Source of the DNA: Maribacter algarum (ex Lu et al. 2025) (nom. illeg.)
GTDB taxonomy: Bacteria > Bacteroidota > Bacteroidia > Flavobacteriales > Flavobacteriaceae
Assembly: GCA_947495915.1 (NCBI GenBank)
Contig: CANMAW010000002.1
Coordinates: forward strand, 717,611-781,610
Reading direction: 5' to 3'
Length of the DNA: 64,000 nt
In this document: positions 18,790 to 28,087 of the stretch, one piece after another
Numbering within the stretch: position 1 is the first letter of the stretch
How the letters are laid out: each line of letters begins with the position of its first letter
Position numbers and translations under genes: made by a program
Notes under the pieces: generated by a model
Told to the model about the DNA's origin: nothing
The model's input: only the letters and a program-made list of their open reading frames with translations
Database searches by the model: none

Positions 18790-20067
18790 ATGATTAAGTA
18801 TAGTCTAAAAGATTTGCATAACATGGATGATAGTTTTAAGGATAATAGCGCTTTAAAACTGTTTTTTACTGGTTTTGTAATTTATAGCTTAGGTTATACT
18901 ATGTCTATAACCGTGAGTCCCATTTACATTATATGCGATCTCATGCGTTTAATTGGTGTGTGCCTACTAACTTTAACATTTATTAGGTTAGCGTCTTGGC
19001 GATTCGAGAACATATATCTAAAAACACTTTATTCATTTTTCTTGTTTTGGTCAATAACGGTTGTTTTTAGGGGATTTAAGTTAGATTATGAGTTTTTGAA
19101 AAATTCTTTATTTGATCCCAGTGGTTTTTTTTTATATCTCGCGCCTTTAATTCTTTTAGTACCAAAACCACCTAAATTTTACAGGTACTTATTTCATACC
19201 TCACTCGTTCTTGGCGGACTATTTTTTATACACGTTGTTTTGGATATTACTGCTATTTTAGATAGGACTGATGTTTCAAGTTTTGGCCGATTTGAAGTTT
19301 TTATGAAGTTTTTAGCTTTACCATCTGGTTTTATTCTAATTACTTTTTATTACCAGCCTAAAAGAACACAGATTTTTACATTATTGTTGTTGATAGCTGT
19401 ATTTATTCTAGCGTTATTTAGGGCAAGGAGAGGGCTGATGTTCATAACCAGCATCATTTTTATTTTTACCTTGATATTATCAATTTATATTAATAAGCGA
19501 AAAATCTTGTTGATTTTTTTACTTATTCTTTCAGGTATCTTAGCAACTGGTTATACTATAACTACTTTAAACATTTCTAATTCAAATCTATTTGCAAAGG
19601 CTAAGGAAAGAGGAGCAGAAGATACTCGTTCTGGTGTTGAAATATATTATTATAATGACATGCAATTTCAAGATTGGGTTGTAGGTCGGGGTATGAGCGG
19701 CATGGTGGCGGCTCCTATAGGTATTGATATAAACAGCAAAACTCCAGGGTATCGAAATGGAATTGAAACTGATTATTTGAATATTATTTTAAAAGGTGGG
19801 TTAATAAGTTTGGGTCTCTTAATGTTAATTACCATACCTGCTATAATTCAAGGTTTGTTTTTATCTAAAAACTTGCTAACTAAGGCTTCTGCTTTATGGA
19901 TAGTTCTTTGGACGATTTCTTTGTACCCTTCAACTGTAACTACCTTTAGTTTAAATTATTTATTGGTTTGGGTGGCTGTAGGTATCTGCTATTCAAAACC
20001 GGTACGTCAAATGCCTGATGAAGTGTTGAGAGATTATTTTTTAACCAATAATTTTTTTAAAAATTAA
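18790..20067 (+). CDS. O-antigen polymerase/ligase-like membrane protein (Wzy-like)
   Basis: A 425-residue integral membrane protein with about 10-12 helices and a soluble loop near 270-320 (RGAEDTRSGVEIYYYND, VVGRGMSGMVAAPIG), the pattern of Wzy polymerases and O-antigen ligases. Sequence identity within this family is low, so assignment rests on topology, the Arg-rich GRG loop, and its place between flippase and glycosyltransferases. It is the only polymerase candidate in the locus. The gene is more AT-rich than the housekeeping genes nearby, which is usual for wzy. Confidence 0.85.
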   Translation: MIKYSLKDLHNMDDSFKDNSALKLFFTGFVIYSLGYTMSITVSPIYIICDLMRLIGVCLLTLTFIRLASWRFENIYLKTLYSFFLFWSITVVFRGFKLDYEFLKNSLFDPSGFFLYLAPLILLVPKPPKFYRYLFHTSLVLGGLFFIHVVLDITAILDRTDVSSFGRFEVFMKFLALPSGFILITFYYQPKRTQIFTLLLLIAVFILALFRARRGLMFITSIIFIFTLILSIYINKRKILLIFLLILSGILATGYTITTLNISNSNLFAKAKERGAEDTRSGVEIYYYNDMQFQDWVVGRGMSGMVAAPIGIDINSKTPGYRNGIETDYLNIILKGGLISLGLLMLITIPAIIQGLFLSKNLLTKASALWIVLWTISLYPSTVTTFSLNYLLVWVAVGICYSKPVRQMPDEVLRDYFLTNNFFKN

Positions 20068-20068
20068 A

Positions 20069-21433
20069 ATGATTTTACCTAAAATTTTAATTCTAAATCA
20101 ACCCTTTGTTAATAATACAGGAGGTGGAATTACTATGTCAAATCTCTTTGCTGACTGGGATAAGGATAAACTAGCTGTAACTTGTTCTGGATATCTTCTC
20201 ACCAAGGAGATTGATCCAGAAATATGCAATAATTATTACCAATTGGGCACTGAAGAACGAAAATGGAGGTTTCCCTTTAATCTGTTTGGTAGAAAATATG
20301 AAAGTGGCCCAATAAAATTTAGTGATGCCTCGAAAGATAAAGTGGTCGATGAAAGTAGTAAATCGAAATCTAGAATAAGCTTTATAACGAAGTATCTGAA
20401 TCCGTTTTTGAATACTACAGGTTTGGTGCATTTCAATTCAAAAATGGTGCTGTCATCTAAATTTAAAAAATGGCTAGATGATTATAATCCAGATGTTATT
20501 TATGCGCAATGCTCATCCAGAGAGCGAATTCTTTTCTGTATTGAAGTTCAAAAATATTTAAAGAAACCATTTGTTTTTCACATGATGGATGACTGGCCAT
20601 CTTTGATTGGAGTGGATGGTTTTATGAAAAATTTTTGGCAACGTAAAATTGATCGTGAATTCAAAAAATTGTTGGATGTTACTGATATTCATTTGGGTAT
20701 TTGTGATTATATGGGGGAGGCCTATTTACAACGTTACGGTAAACAATTTAGAACGTTTCACAACCCTATTGATTTAGAATTTTGGCAGCAAGGGCAGAAA
20801 CAATCGTATGAATTAGACAACAGCCCTACCATACTTTATGCTGGTAGAATAGGCTTGGGCATAGATGAAGCATTAAAATCTATTGCAGATGCGGTAGACC
20901 AAATTAATGCAGACTTAAAGATTAACATGAAGTTTTTAATTCAGGCGCAATCAGCACCATTGTGGATTAAGTCGTACAACTGTGTTGAGTATAAGCCATT
21001 TGTGCCTTATGAGCAATTACCTTTTCAGTTTGGAGCTGTTGATTTTCTAATACTTCCCTACGACTTTAGTCCAGCGTCTTTAGCATACATAAAATATTCA
21101 ATGCCTACAAAGGCATCAGAATATATGGCTAGTGGTGCACCTATCATTATATACGCGCCAAAAGATACGGCATTGGTGCAATATGCTAATCAATATCAGT
21201 GGGCAAGCATCGTCACCAACCCAGATACATCTAAGCTCACCGATGCGCTTCGTGAGTTAATTCAAAATCAAACCTTGCGTGAACAATTGGCGCTAAAGGC
21301 TAAAGCACTTGCAAAAAACAGGCATGACAAAACCGTAGTGACTAAAAATTTTCAACGAATTATAACCGAAGCAGCAAATCAAGATATGCAAATGGTTAGG
21401 CTTAAAAATTCAGGAGATAAGCATCGAAATTGA
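20069..21433 (+). CDS. Glycosyltransferase family 4-like
   Basis: A 454-residue GT-B protein starting directly after the polymerase gene. N-terminal NQPFVNNTGGGITMSNLF is a nucleotide-sugar GT opening loop; the middle has VFHMMDDWPSL; the C-terminal domain has TILYAGRIGLGIDEAL, ILPYDFSPASLAYIKYSMP and a KASEYMASGAPIIIYAP segment in the place of the usual E-x7-E. Substrate unknown. It is the last gene of the tight first part of the locus; a 224-base gap follows, in which I see no gene or clear promoter. Confidence 0.87.
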   Translation: MILPKILILNQPFVNNTGGGITMSNLFADWDKDKLAVTCSGYLLTKEIDPEICNNYYQLGTEERKWRFPFNLFGRKYESGPIKFSDASKDKVVDESSKSKSRISFITKYLNPFLNTTGLVHFNSKMVLSSKFKKWLDDYNPDVIYAQCSSRERILFCIEVQKYLKKPFVFHMMDDWPSLIGVDGFMKNFWQRKIDREFKKLLDVTDIHLGICDYMGEAYLQRYGKQFRTFHNPIDLEFWQQGQKQSYELDNSPTILYAGRIGLGIDEALKSIADAVDQINADLKINMKFLIQAQSAPLWIKSYNCVEYKPFVPYEQLPFQFGAVDFLILPYDFSPASLAYIKYSMPTKASEYMASGAPIIIYAPKDTALVQYANQYQWASIVTNPDTSKLTDALRELIQNQTLREQLALKAKALAKNRHDKTVVTKNFQRIITEAANQDMQMVRLKNSGDKHRN

Positions 21434-21657
21434 TACTTGTTGGCATATCAATGAAGGTTGTCGAATATTGTAGTCATACTGCTACAGAATAGCTATTTTG
21501 CACAAATTTCACCTAATTAAGCGTGATCTGTAAAATAAAACTGAGTATAGCGTAGGGTTTATTTAGTAACAATGGTTATAAAGTAAGTAAAAGAGAACAA
21601 CTTGTATTACGCTAGTTTTAGCGTAAAACTGAATACCTGCTAAAAGTGTCCCGATAA

Positions 21658-23046
21658 ATGAAAAAATATGTAGTGCTTATGAATACCACAGTGAAATCTG
21701 CTGCGCTGTTGTATTTCGCGCTTGTGCAATTGCTAACCGTACAGGCTCAAGTTAAAATAGGTGATAATCCAGAAGTTATTGATCCCGCTTCGATTTTAGA
21801 ATTGGAAAGTAACACCCGAGCCCTAGTACTAACCCGAGTTTCTGATACCCAAATGTTAGCTATGGCACCGCTACAGGGCGCTATGGTTTATAATATTGAT
21901 CAGAAATGCATTTTTTATTTTGACGCAGAACAATGGCAAAACCTTTGTAATGGAGGTGTAGCCGGGGTAAATGCCAGCCTTGTCGACAATGGTAATAATA
22001 CCTACACCTTTACCGATTCCAATGGAGAAGAAACCCTGATTACTATAAATACGGCACCCGGTGGAGCTTTGGAAGGAGAACCCGGTGCAATCTTCTTTGC
22101 TGGTGACGATGGTGCAGTAACTGAAAATACGAATGAACTATTTTGGGATACCACTACTAATAGCTTAGGTATTGGAGCGCATACAACTGTTAATCATAAA
22201 GTAGCCATAAATGGTGATCTTGGGGCTACTCAAATTCTGGTGAATGACGCCAATCAAGAGGCAACACCAATAATCATTCGTGGCAGTGGTGCAGATCAAA
22301 GATTAGTTTCTTTTCAAGATGAAAATCTAGGCAATACCTTATTCAATATAAATTTTAGAGGGGCGGGTTTAAATATCGACGAAATTAATAAACCCCATCG
22401 CCTGTTTATAAAAATTCTGGGGGGTATGGGTATTGAAACCAGAGAGCCTACAGAAACTTTAGATGTGGCAGGTACCTTGCGTATTCGTGAATTAGAAGCT
22501 GCATTACCTTCCGACAATATCGTGACTGTTGATGCTAATGGTGTATTTCATCGGTCAGCAAACACTTCAAACAAAACCTTAACCCTTGGTAACACTCATT
22601 TAGTTTCTGCAAAATGGACCAATGCTTCTTCGAATTTTGCATTGAATAAGGGAGCTAATATTACACCTATTTTTGCTAAAGTAGCATTTCATGATAATGC
22701 AAAAGCTTTTAATGCCGATAATGAGAAGATACTTCGCATTAATTCCAATGGTCGGTACCAAATCGTCACAAATCTTTCTCTAAAAGGCAGTAATAGTACG
22801 GAAAACGGTGAAATAGCCACGATAAGCGCGCGAATTTTTGTAAACAATAAACCATATGGAGCGTGGGGTGTTGCTGCAAATAATGGGTCTACCAATAGAG
22901 AAGTATTGTTCAGTATTCATATTAACGAGATTATACCTTTAACAGTTGGAGATATAGTGACTATACGTATTATTACGGATACTAAAGATAAAACTCTTTA
23001 TGTTGTTGGTGACTCGTCAAATTGTACTTTTATTAAATTAAAATAA
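21658..23046 (+). CDS. Secreted protein with C1q/TNF-like C-terminal jelly roll (putative)
   Basis: A 462-residue exported protein. A hydrophobic segment ending in LTVQAQVKIG gives a signal peptide. Residues ~30-290 follow the pattern common in Bacteroidota surface and phage-tail-like proteins: ASILELESNTRALVLTRV, then ETLITINTAPGG, then NSLGIGAHTTVNHKVAINGD and ETLDVAGTLRIREL. The last ~150 residues (from TLGNTHLVSAKW) alternate strands in a C1q-like way: RYQIVTNLSLKGS, VGDIVTIRIITDT and the end SNCTFIKLK. The function is unknown; its place inside the exopolysaccharide locus suggests a surface role. No T9SS C-terminal signal is visible. Confidence 0.75.
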   Translation: MKKYVVLMNTTVKSAALLYFALVQLLTVQAQVKIGDNPEVIDPASILELESNTRALVLTRVSDTQMLAMAPLQGAMVYNIDQKCIFYFDAEQWQNLCNGGVAGVNASLVDNGNNTYTFTDSNGEETLITINTAPGGALEGEPGAIFFAGDDGAVTENTNELFWDTTTNSLGIGAHTTVNHKVAINGDLGATQILVNDANQEATPIIIRGSGADQRLVSFQDENLGNTLFNINFRGAGLNIDEINKPHRLFIKILGGMGIETREPTETLDVAGTLRIRELEAALPSDNIVTVDANGVFHRSANTSNKTLTLGNTHLVSAKWTNASSNFALNKGANITPIFAKVAFHDNAKAFNADNEKILRINSNGRYQIVTNLSLKGSNSTENGEIATISARIFVNNKPYGAWGVAANNGSTNREVLFSIHINEIIPLTVGDIVTIRIITDTKDKTLYVVGDSSNCTFIKLK

Positions 23047-23095
23047 GAAGTCACTAGTTGAATTTGTTAATTTTTAGATAAACCTGCTTTTATAG

Positions 23096-24007
23096 ATGAA
23101 AAAAATTGTTATTGGAATTCCTACTTACAAAAGGCCTTTGTTATTAAAGAAATTAATATATAGCATTTTTGATCTAGAATTGGATAACAAATATATTGAT
23201 AAAGTTGATGTTGTAGTGGTGGATAACGATAAATCAGAAACTGCCAAAGATGTAATAATGGAATTAATGGATTTTAAACCTAAAGATATGTCATTGAATT
23301 ATTTCAGTAACTCCGATAAGGGTTTAAGTTACGTTCGAAATGAAATTTTAAGGCAGTCAATGAAGTTTAATCCAGATTTTATAGCAATGGTAGATGATGA
23401 TGAATTTGTAACTAATATGTGGTTAATTGAATTAATTAAAACCAAAATTTATTATAAGGCAGATATAGTTCAGGGGCCAAATTTGCCAGTTTTTGAAAAA
23501 GAAATTCCAAAAAATTTAGCGCATTGGTTCTCAAATTATAAATCCTATATTAATCCTGAAATTAAACATGTTGCTACAAACAATATGTTAATAAGCGCCA
23601 ATTTTTTAGTTAAACACAATCTTAGTTTTGATAATAGGTTTAATAAGACAGGTGGTGAAGATACTTTTTTTGGTGTGCAAGCAATGAAATATAATGCTCG
23701 AATATATTGGTCTGAGAAAGCTATAGTTTATGAGTCAATTCCAGCGGAAAGAAGTACATTGAAATGGTTAATGTTGAGAATATATAGGTCTTCAGCCACG
23801 TTTACCTATATATTAAAAATACAAAAACTTAAACTGAAAATTGTCAAGAAAATTATTGTAAGTGCGCTTTATTTGATATTTGGAGTCTTAGGTTTATTGC
23901 TTTTACCATTTCCCATCAAATATAGGTATTGGGGTCTTTTTAAATTATGTGAATCGTTTGGCGGTATCGGAGGTATATTTAGTTTAAGGTATAATGAATA
24001 TGGATAA
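23096..24007 (+). CDS. Glycosyltransferase family 2
   Basis: A 303-residue GT-A enzyme: IGIPTYKRPLLLKKLI at the N-terminus binds the nucleotide, VVVDNDKS follows, MVDDDEFV (about residues 98-105) holds the metal-binding Asp cluster, and NTGGEDTFF-like KTGGEDTFFGVQAMK is the acceptor/base region. A C-terminal hydrophobic stretch (ALYLIFGVLGLLLLPF) may anchor it to the inner membrane. The gene is strikingly AT-rich compared with the flanking housekeeping genes, as is the next one, consistent with acquired serotype-type DNA. Confidence 0.9.
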   Translation: MKKIVIGIPTYKRPLLLKKLIYSIFDLELDNKYIDKVDVVVVDNDKSETAKDVIMELMDFKPKDMSLNYFSNSDKGLSYVRNEILRQSMKFNPDFIAMVDDDEFVTNMWLIELIKTKIYYKADIVQGPNLPVFEKEIPKNLAHWFSNYKSYINPEIKHVATNNMLISANFLVKHNLSFDNRFNKTGGEDTFFGVQAMKYNARIYWSEKAIVYESIPAERSTLKWLMLRIYRSSATFTYILKIQKLKLKIVKKIIVSALYLIFGVLGLLLLPFPIKYRYWGLFKLCESFGGIGGIFSLRYNEYG

Positions 24008-24133
24008 TTTAAACTAATAAGAGTCCTCTTTTTTCTTATAAAATTTCAATTATCTTAAATGAACATTTAAAACGGGATTACTCGTGTTATATTCAAAAAA
24101 ATATCCTTAGCGATTATATTTTAATTTTTAGCA

Positions 24134-24985
24134 ATGAATAATAAATTTACCCCAGTATTTCAAACAGATTCATCTCTGGTTAATAAAAGTTATAGGACAA
24201 GAGATAATTACTTAATTGAATTAGACGCCTTATCTCCAAAAGATAAATGGTGTGCTATTTATTTTAGCAGTAATGATATCTATTATCCTAATAATGAGGC
24301 AACATTTAAAAATGAAATTGAGGTTAAAAATAAATTTGAATGGTTTGGAACTAGAATTAAAAAAGCGAGTAAACACATTTTTTTGCGCGACATTAAAAAG
24401 CAGTGGTATTTAACAGGGATAAATTCTGATATTAATAGTCCAATTAAATTAGTAGATTTTTTAAAAGAAGAAACAAAGGATTACAAAATTATTACTATCG
24501 GAAGCTCAGCAGGTGGGTTTGCAGCCGTTATTATTGGTCAGTTATTAGGTGCACAGCATATTTTTTCTTTCAATGGCCAGTTTGAAATTAGTTCATTATT
24601 AGAAAATTCAAATGAAAGTACTAATCCGGTAGTCTTCCGAAATAAAAATAACGCAAATTATAATAAATTTTATAGTACTCTTAACTTCATTACTAAACCT
24701 TCTACCATAATTTATTTCACATCACTTTATAGTGGGATTGATAAAAAACAGAAAGAATTTATTCATCATTTACCTATACAAATTTTTGGTTTCAAAACTG
24801 CGCATCACGGAATTCCATTTATAAAATCCACTCTTCCCAGCCTAATTAATATGGATGTACATGTTTTATTAGACAAAAAAAGAACCAAAATAAATCCAAT
24901 TCTTTTTTCAATAAATATAGGGGGCTTCGGAACAACCTTAAAGGGAATTGTCAAAAGTTTTAAAAAAAAGTATTTAACCAGCTGA
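24134..24985 (+). CDS. Alpha/beta-hydrolase-like protein, possible polysaccharide esterase or acyltransferase
   Basis: A 283-residue protein with no clear signal peptide. The segment KIITIGSSAGGFAAVIIGQL around residue 125 is a nucleophile elbow (G-x-S-x-G with Ser125) and is followed by a small-residue helix as in alpha/beta hydrolases. A C-terminal His (His224 or His225 in TAHHGIPF) is well placed as the catalytic base, and the strand before it (STIIYFTSLYSGID) could supply the acid, Asp202. The family is not recognised by eye; similar genes in capsule loci may add or remove acyl groups. AT-rich. Confidence 0.65.
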   Translation: MNNKFTPVFQTDSSLVNKSYRTRDNYLIELDALSPKDKWCAIYFSSNDIYYPNNEATFKNEIEVKNKFEWFGTRIKKASKHIFLRDIKKQWYLTGINSDINSPIKLVDFLKEETKDYKIITIGSSAGGFAAVIIGQLLGAQHIFSFNGQFEISSLLENSNESTNPVVFRNKNNANYNKFYSTLNFITKPSTIIYFTSLYSGIDKKQKEFIHHLPIQIFGFKTAHHGIPFIKSTLPSLINMDVHVLLDKKRTKINPILFSINIGGFGTTLKGIVKSFKKKYLTS

Positions 24986-25048
24986 TAGGTATTTTAAGAA
25001 CATTAATACTTCATTGTTGCCACAATAATTTGAATAGCATAAACGAAT

Positions 25049-25789
25049 ATGATAAATAAATTCAACGTTCCTTTTCTTGATTACTTGATTTTCTCAACAT
25101 CTTTAACAGAACTTCCAACCTCTAATGGAAAGACCCTAATTAGTACAATTAATCAATATTCGTATTGTATCGCTGAAAAAGATTGGGCGTTCAAAAAATC
25201 ACTTCTTGAATCCGATGTTTTGCTACCGGATGGCATAGGTATTGTATGGGCTGCTAAATACCTGTATCAAAAAAAAATCAGGAAAATTGCTGGGGCCGAT
25301 CTTCATGAATTTCTACTGAATAAACTAAATAAAGAATCAGGGTCATGTTTTTACTTGGGTTCATCTGAAAATACGCTAAGTAAAATTAGTGAACGACTGT
25401 CATTAGAGTATCCCAATATTTCCTTTTCCACATACTCTCCTCCTTTTAAACAAACTTTTTCGAAAGAAGATAATGAAGGAATGATAGAAGCTGTAAATGC
25501 CTTCAATCCCGATGTACTTTTTGTTGGCATGACAGCTCCGAAACAGGAAAAATGGAGCTGTGCCCATAAAGAGACTTTAAATGCTCATATCATTTGCTCT
25601 ATAGGTGCGGTATTTGATTTTTATGCAGGAACCGTAAACCGACCGAGCAAGATATGGATTAATTTAGGACTGGAATGGTTAGGGAGATTATTAAAAGAAC
25701 CAAAACGTATGTGGAAAAGATATATCTATTATGGATTCATTTTTCTGAAACATGTGGTGATAAAAAAACGAGAGTTGCGTGTCAAATAG
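25049..25789 (+). CDS. WecG/TagA/CpsF family glycosyltransferase (GT26)
   Basis: A 246-residue enzyme with the full family pattern: LLPDGIGIVWAAKYL (the conserved Asp-Gly), KIAGADLHEFLL, CFYLGSSENTLSKI, FVGMTAPKQEKW, and the C-terminal AVFDFYAGTVNRPSKIW with GLEWLGRLLKEPKR. GT26 enzymes add ManNAc-type or glucuronic residues to lipid-linked sugars, often as the second step of repeat-unit synthesis. The C-terminal basic end suggests membrane attachment. Confidence 0.94.
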   Translation: MINKFNVPFLDYLIFSTSLTELPTSNGKTLISTINQYSYCIAEKDWAFKKSLLESDVLLPDGIGIVWAAKYLYQKKIRKIAGADLHEFLLNKLNKESGSCFYLGSSENTLSKISERLSLEYPNISFSTYSPPFKQTFSKEDNEGMIEAVNAFNPDVLFVGMTAPKQEKWSCAHKETLNAHIICSIGAVFDFYAGTVNRPSKIWINLGLEWLGRLLKEPKRMWKRYIYYGFIFLKHVVIKKRELRVK

Positions 25790-25842
25790 TACAACGGAGA
25801 ACAGATCTTTAAACCAAACTGTAATAAAATGACAGTAGTGTT

Positions 25843-25868
25843 CGTGAGACCGTATCGTTTTCCTCACG
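25843..25868. repeat. Short inverted repeat between GT genes
   Basis: CGTGAG (25843-25848) and CTCACG (25863-25868) pair around a 14-base loop in the 151-base gap between two glycosyltransferase genes. No T-run follows. Of uncertain meaning. Confidence 0.3.
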
Positions 25869-25940
25869 GGATGCTCTAAAAGGAACTATTAAAACTTTGA
25901 AAAAATGAGTCTTTAAAATTTTTTAGTTTAAAATTGATAT

Positions 25941-26846
25941 ATGCAATATTACCCGGTAGTAATTTTTTGTTTTAATAGATTGAGCTGTTTAAAAGAAACC
26001 ATTTCAAGCTTGTCAAAAAACTATTTGGCAGCAGAAACTGACTTAATCATATTTTCCGATGGGGCTAAAAAGCAAGCTGATCGAGCTAAAGTTGAAGAAG
26101 TTAGAGCTTATTTAAAAACTGTTAGTGCCGAAGGTTTTAAGTCAGTTAAGGTGAAAGAATCTCCTGTGAACAAGGGGTTGTACACTTCTGTCATTACAGG
26201 GGTTTCAGAGGTGCTGAACGTGCACGATGCGATTATAGTTCTGGAAGATGACTTAGTCACTAGCGCCAATTTTTTAGACTTTATGAACGAAGGTTTGATG
26301 ACATACAAAAACCACAGTGATGTGATTTCTATAGCTGGGTATACTTCACCAGTTTCAACACCCATAGGTTTTGAATTCGACAATTATTTTACCGGAAGAG
26401 CTGCTTCGTGGGGTTGGGCAACTTGGAAATTACAATGGGAAAAGGTTGATTGGAAGGTATCAAGTTACCCTGATTTTAAAAAAGACAGAAAACAAAGACA
26501 AGCGTTCAATAACATGGGGTCTGACATGAACAAAATGCTTGATCGACAGATGAATGGGCTCATTAGTTCTTGGGCAATCGTTTGGTGCTACCATCAGTTT
26601 TCTAATCAATTACTAACGGTGTTTCCTACGGTGTCAAAAGTAGTGAATATTGGATTTGGAGAAGATGCGACCCACACGAAGGGGAATTCAAATCGATATG
26701 CAACTGATTTAGATCAATCGACCACTAGAACGTTTCGATTCGACCGAACACCTAAATTATCTAAATTTTTCATCAAACAATTCATCAAAAAGTACAGTCT
26801 TCGTTCACGATTGTACTATAAGATGAGATCCTTTTTTAAACTGTAA
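25941..26846 (+). CDS. Glycosyltransferase, GT-A fold (GT2-like)
   Basis: A 301-residue protein with VVIFCFNRLSCLKETI as the nucleotide-binding start, LIIFSDGAKK, and IIVLEDDLVTSANFLDFM holding the Asp-Asp metal motif near residue 105. A Trp-rich middle (GRAASWGWATWKLQWEKVDW) and NIGFGEDATHT are features of a sugar-transferase subgroup found in many capsule loci. It is cytosolic with a basic C-terminus. Donor and linkage are unknown. Confidence 0.85.
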   Translation: MQYYPVVIFCFNRLSCLKETISSLSKNYLAAETDLIIFSDGAKKQADRAKVEEVRAYLKTVSAEGFKSVKVKESPVNKGLYTSVITGVSEVLNVHDAIIVLEDDLVTSANFLDFMNEGLMTYKNHSDVISIAGYTSPVSTPIGFEFDNYFTGRAASWGWATWKLQWEKVDWKVSSYPDFKKDRKQRQAFNNMGSDMNKMLDRQMNGLISSWAIVWCYHQFSNQLLTVFPTVSKVVNIGFGEDATHTKGNSNRYATDLDQSTTRTFRFDRTPKLSKFFIKQFIKKYSLRSRLYYKMRSFFKL

Positions 26847-26861
26847 TTCAATTTTTGAATA

Positions 26862-27962
26862 ATGAAGAAAGTGTTATTTGCGATTCATTTGGCACCACCA
26901 ATAACTGGTGCAACTAATGTTGGCAAACAAATTCAAAACAGTACGATAATTAATGGTGATATTGATTCAGATTACATCAACATTACCACCTCAAAAGGTT
27001 TAACTAATGAAAGTGGAAATACGGTTGCAGTTAAAATTGGGAATTTCCTAAAAGTCTTATTTGAACTGTTTCAAATATTACGGCGAAATAAGTATAAGCT
27101 ATGCTATCTTTCATTGACCGCAAAAGGCGCAGGTTTTTACAAAGATTTGGTGCTACTTTCGTTGGTTAAATTGTTTAGGGTTAAATTGATTTATCATTTT
27201 CATAACAAGGGGGTAAAAGAAGGTAGTCAAGGCTTTGTTCAAAAAAAGCTGTATCAATTTGCATTTAAGAATGCAAAATGCATCTTATTGTCGCCCAGAT
27301 TATATTATGATATTGAAAAGTTCGTAGATTCGAAACAAATATTTTATTGTGCTAATGGTATTTCTGAGATGACCTCGAATCTGGCTGCGCCATCTGTTCA
27401 TACCAAAACTGGCACGCCCAAATTTCTTTTTCTCTCAAATATGATGGCTGCAAAAGGTGTGTTGACCTTGTTAGAAGCATGTAGAGAATTAAATAATAGA
27501 GGTCTAGCATATGAATGTCATTTTGTTGGTGCTTGGTCTGATGTTACAGAAGAATATTTTCGGGAGAAATGTGCTGTGTTACAAATCGAAGAACAGATTT
27601 TTGTTCATGGTAAAAGATATGGGTCAGATAAAATTGAATTTTTTGAAATGGCTGATGTGTTTGTTTTTCCTACACTAAACGAAACTTTTGGCTTGGTAAT
27701 TCTAGAAGCTATGCAAATGAATCTTCCGGTGATTTCAACAATCGAAGGCGGTATTCCGGATATTATTGTTGAAGGGGAAACTGGGTTGTTAATTCGAAAA
27801 AATAATGTTGAAGATTTAAGCAATCAAATGGAATTACTAATTCATAATCCTGAACTACGCATGAAAATGGGTAAGGCTGGTAGAAGGAGATATGAAGAGT
27901 ATTATACTTCTCAATGCTTTGAAACCAATTTTAAAATGATCATAGACGATGTGTTATATTAG
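26862..27962 (+). CDS. Glycosyltransferase family 4
   Basis: A 366-residue GT-B enzyme: opening loop HLAPPITGATNVGKQI, YHFHNKGVKEG in the first domain, PKFLFLSNMMAAKGVLTLLEA at the start of the second, and FVFPTLNETFGLVILEAMQ with the E-x7-E motif. It lies 15 bases after the previous gene, so the two are probably cotranscribed. Confidence 0.94.
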   Translation: MKKVLFAIHLAPPITGATNVGKQIQNSTIINGDIDSDYINITTSKGLTNESGNTVAVKIGNFLKVLFELFQILRRNKYKLCYLSLTAKGAGFYKDLVLLSLVKLFRVKLIYHFHNKGVKEGSQGFVQKKLYQFAFKNAKCILLSPRLYYDIEKFVDSKQIFYCANGISEMTSNLAAPSVHTKTGTPKFLFLSNMMAAKGVLTLLEACRELNNRGLAYECHFVGAWSDVTEEYFREKCAVLQIEEQIFVHGKRYGSDKIEFFEMADVFVFPTLNETFGLVILEAMQMNLPVISTIEGGIPDIIVEGETGLLIRKNNVEDLSNQMELLIHNPELRMKMGKAGRRRYEEYYTSQCFETNFKMIIDDVLY

Positions 27963-28087
27963 CGTAAATTTCAAAGATACTCACCATTTAATTCGTTAAA
28001 TTTTAACTTTTACTGCAAAAATTGGCTGGTATTTATTTGTGTGAATGATTTAAAATGTAATTTCGTTTTGATAAAATCATTTAACCA

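Noticed and set aside
20171..20436. Minus-strand open frames within the glycosyltransferase gene at 20069
   Set aside because: They lie opposite a well-supported gene and have no family features.
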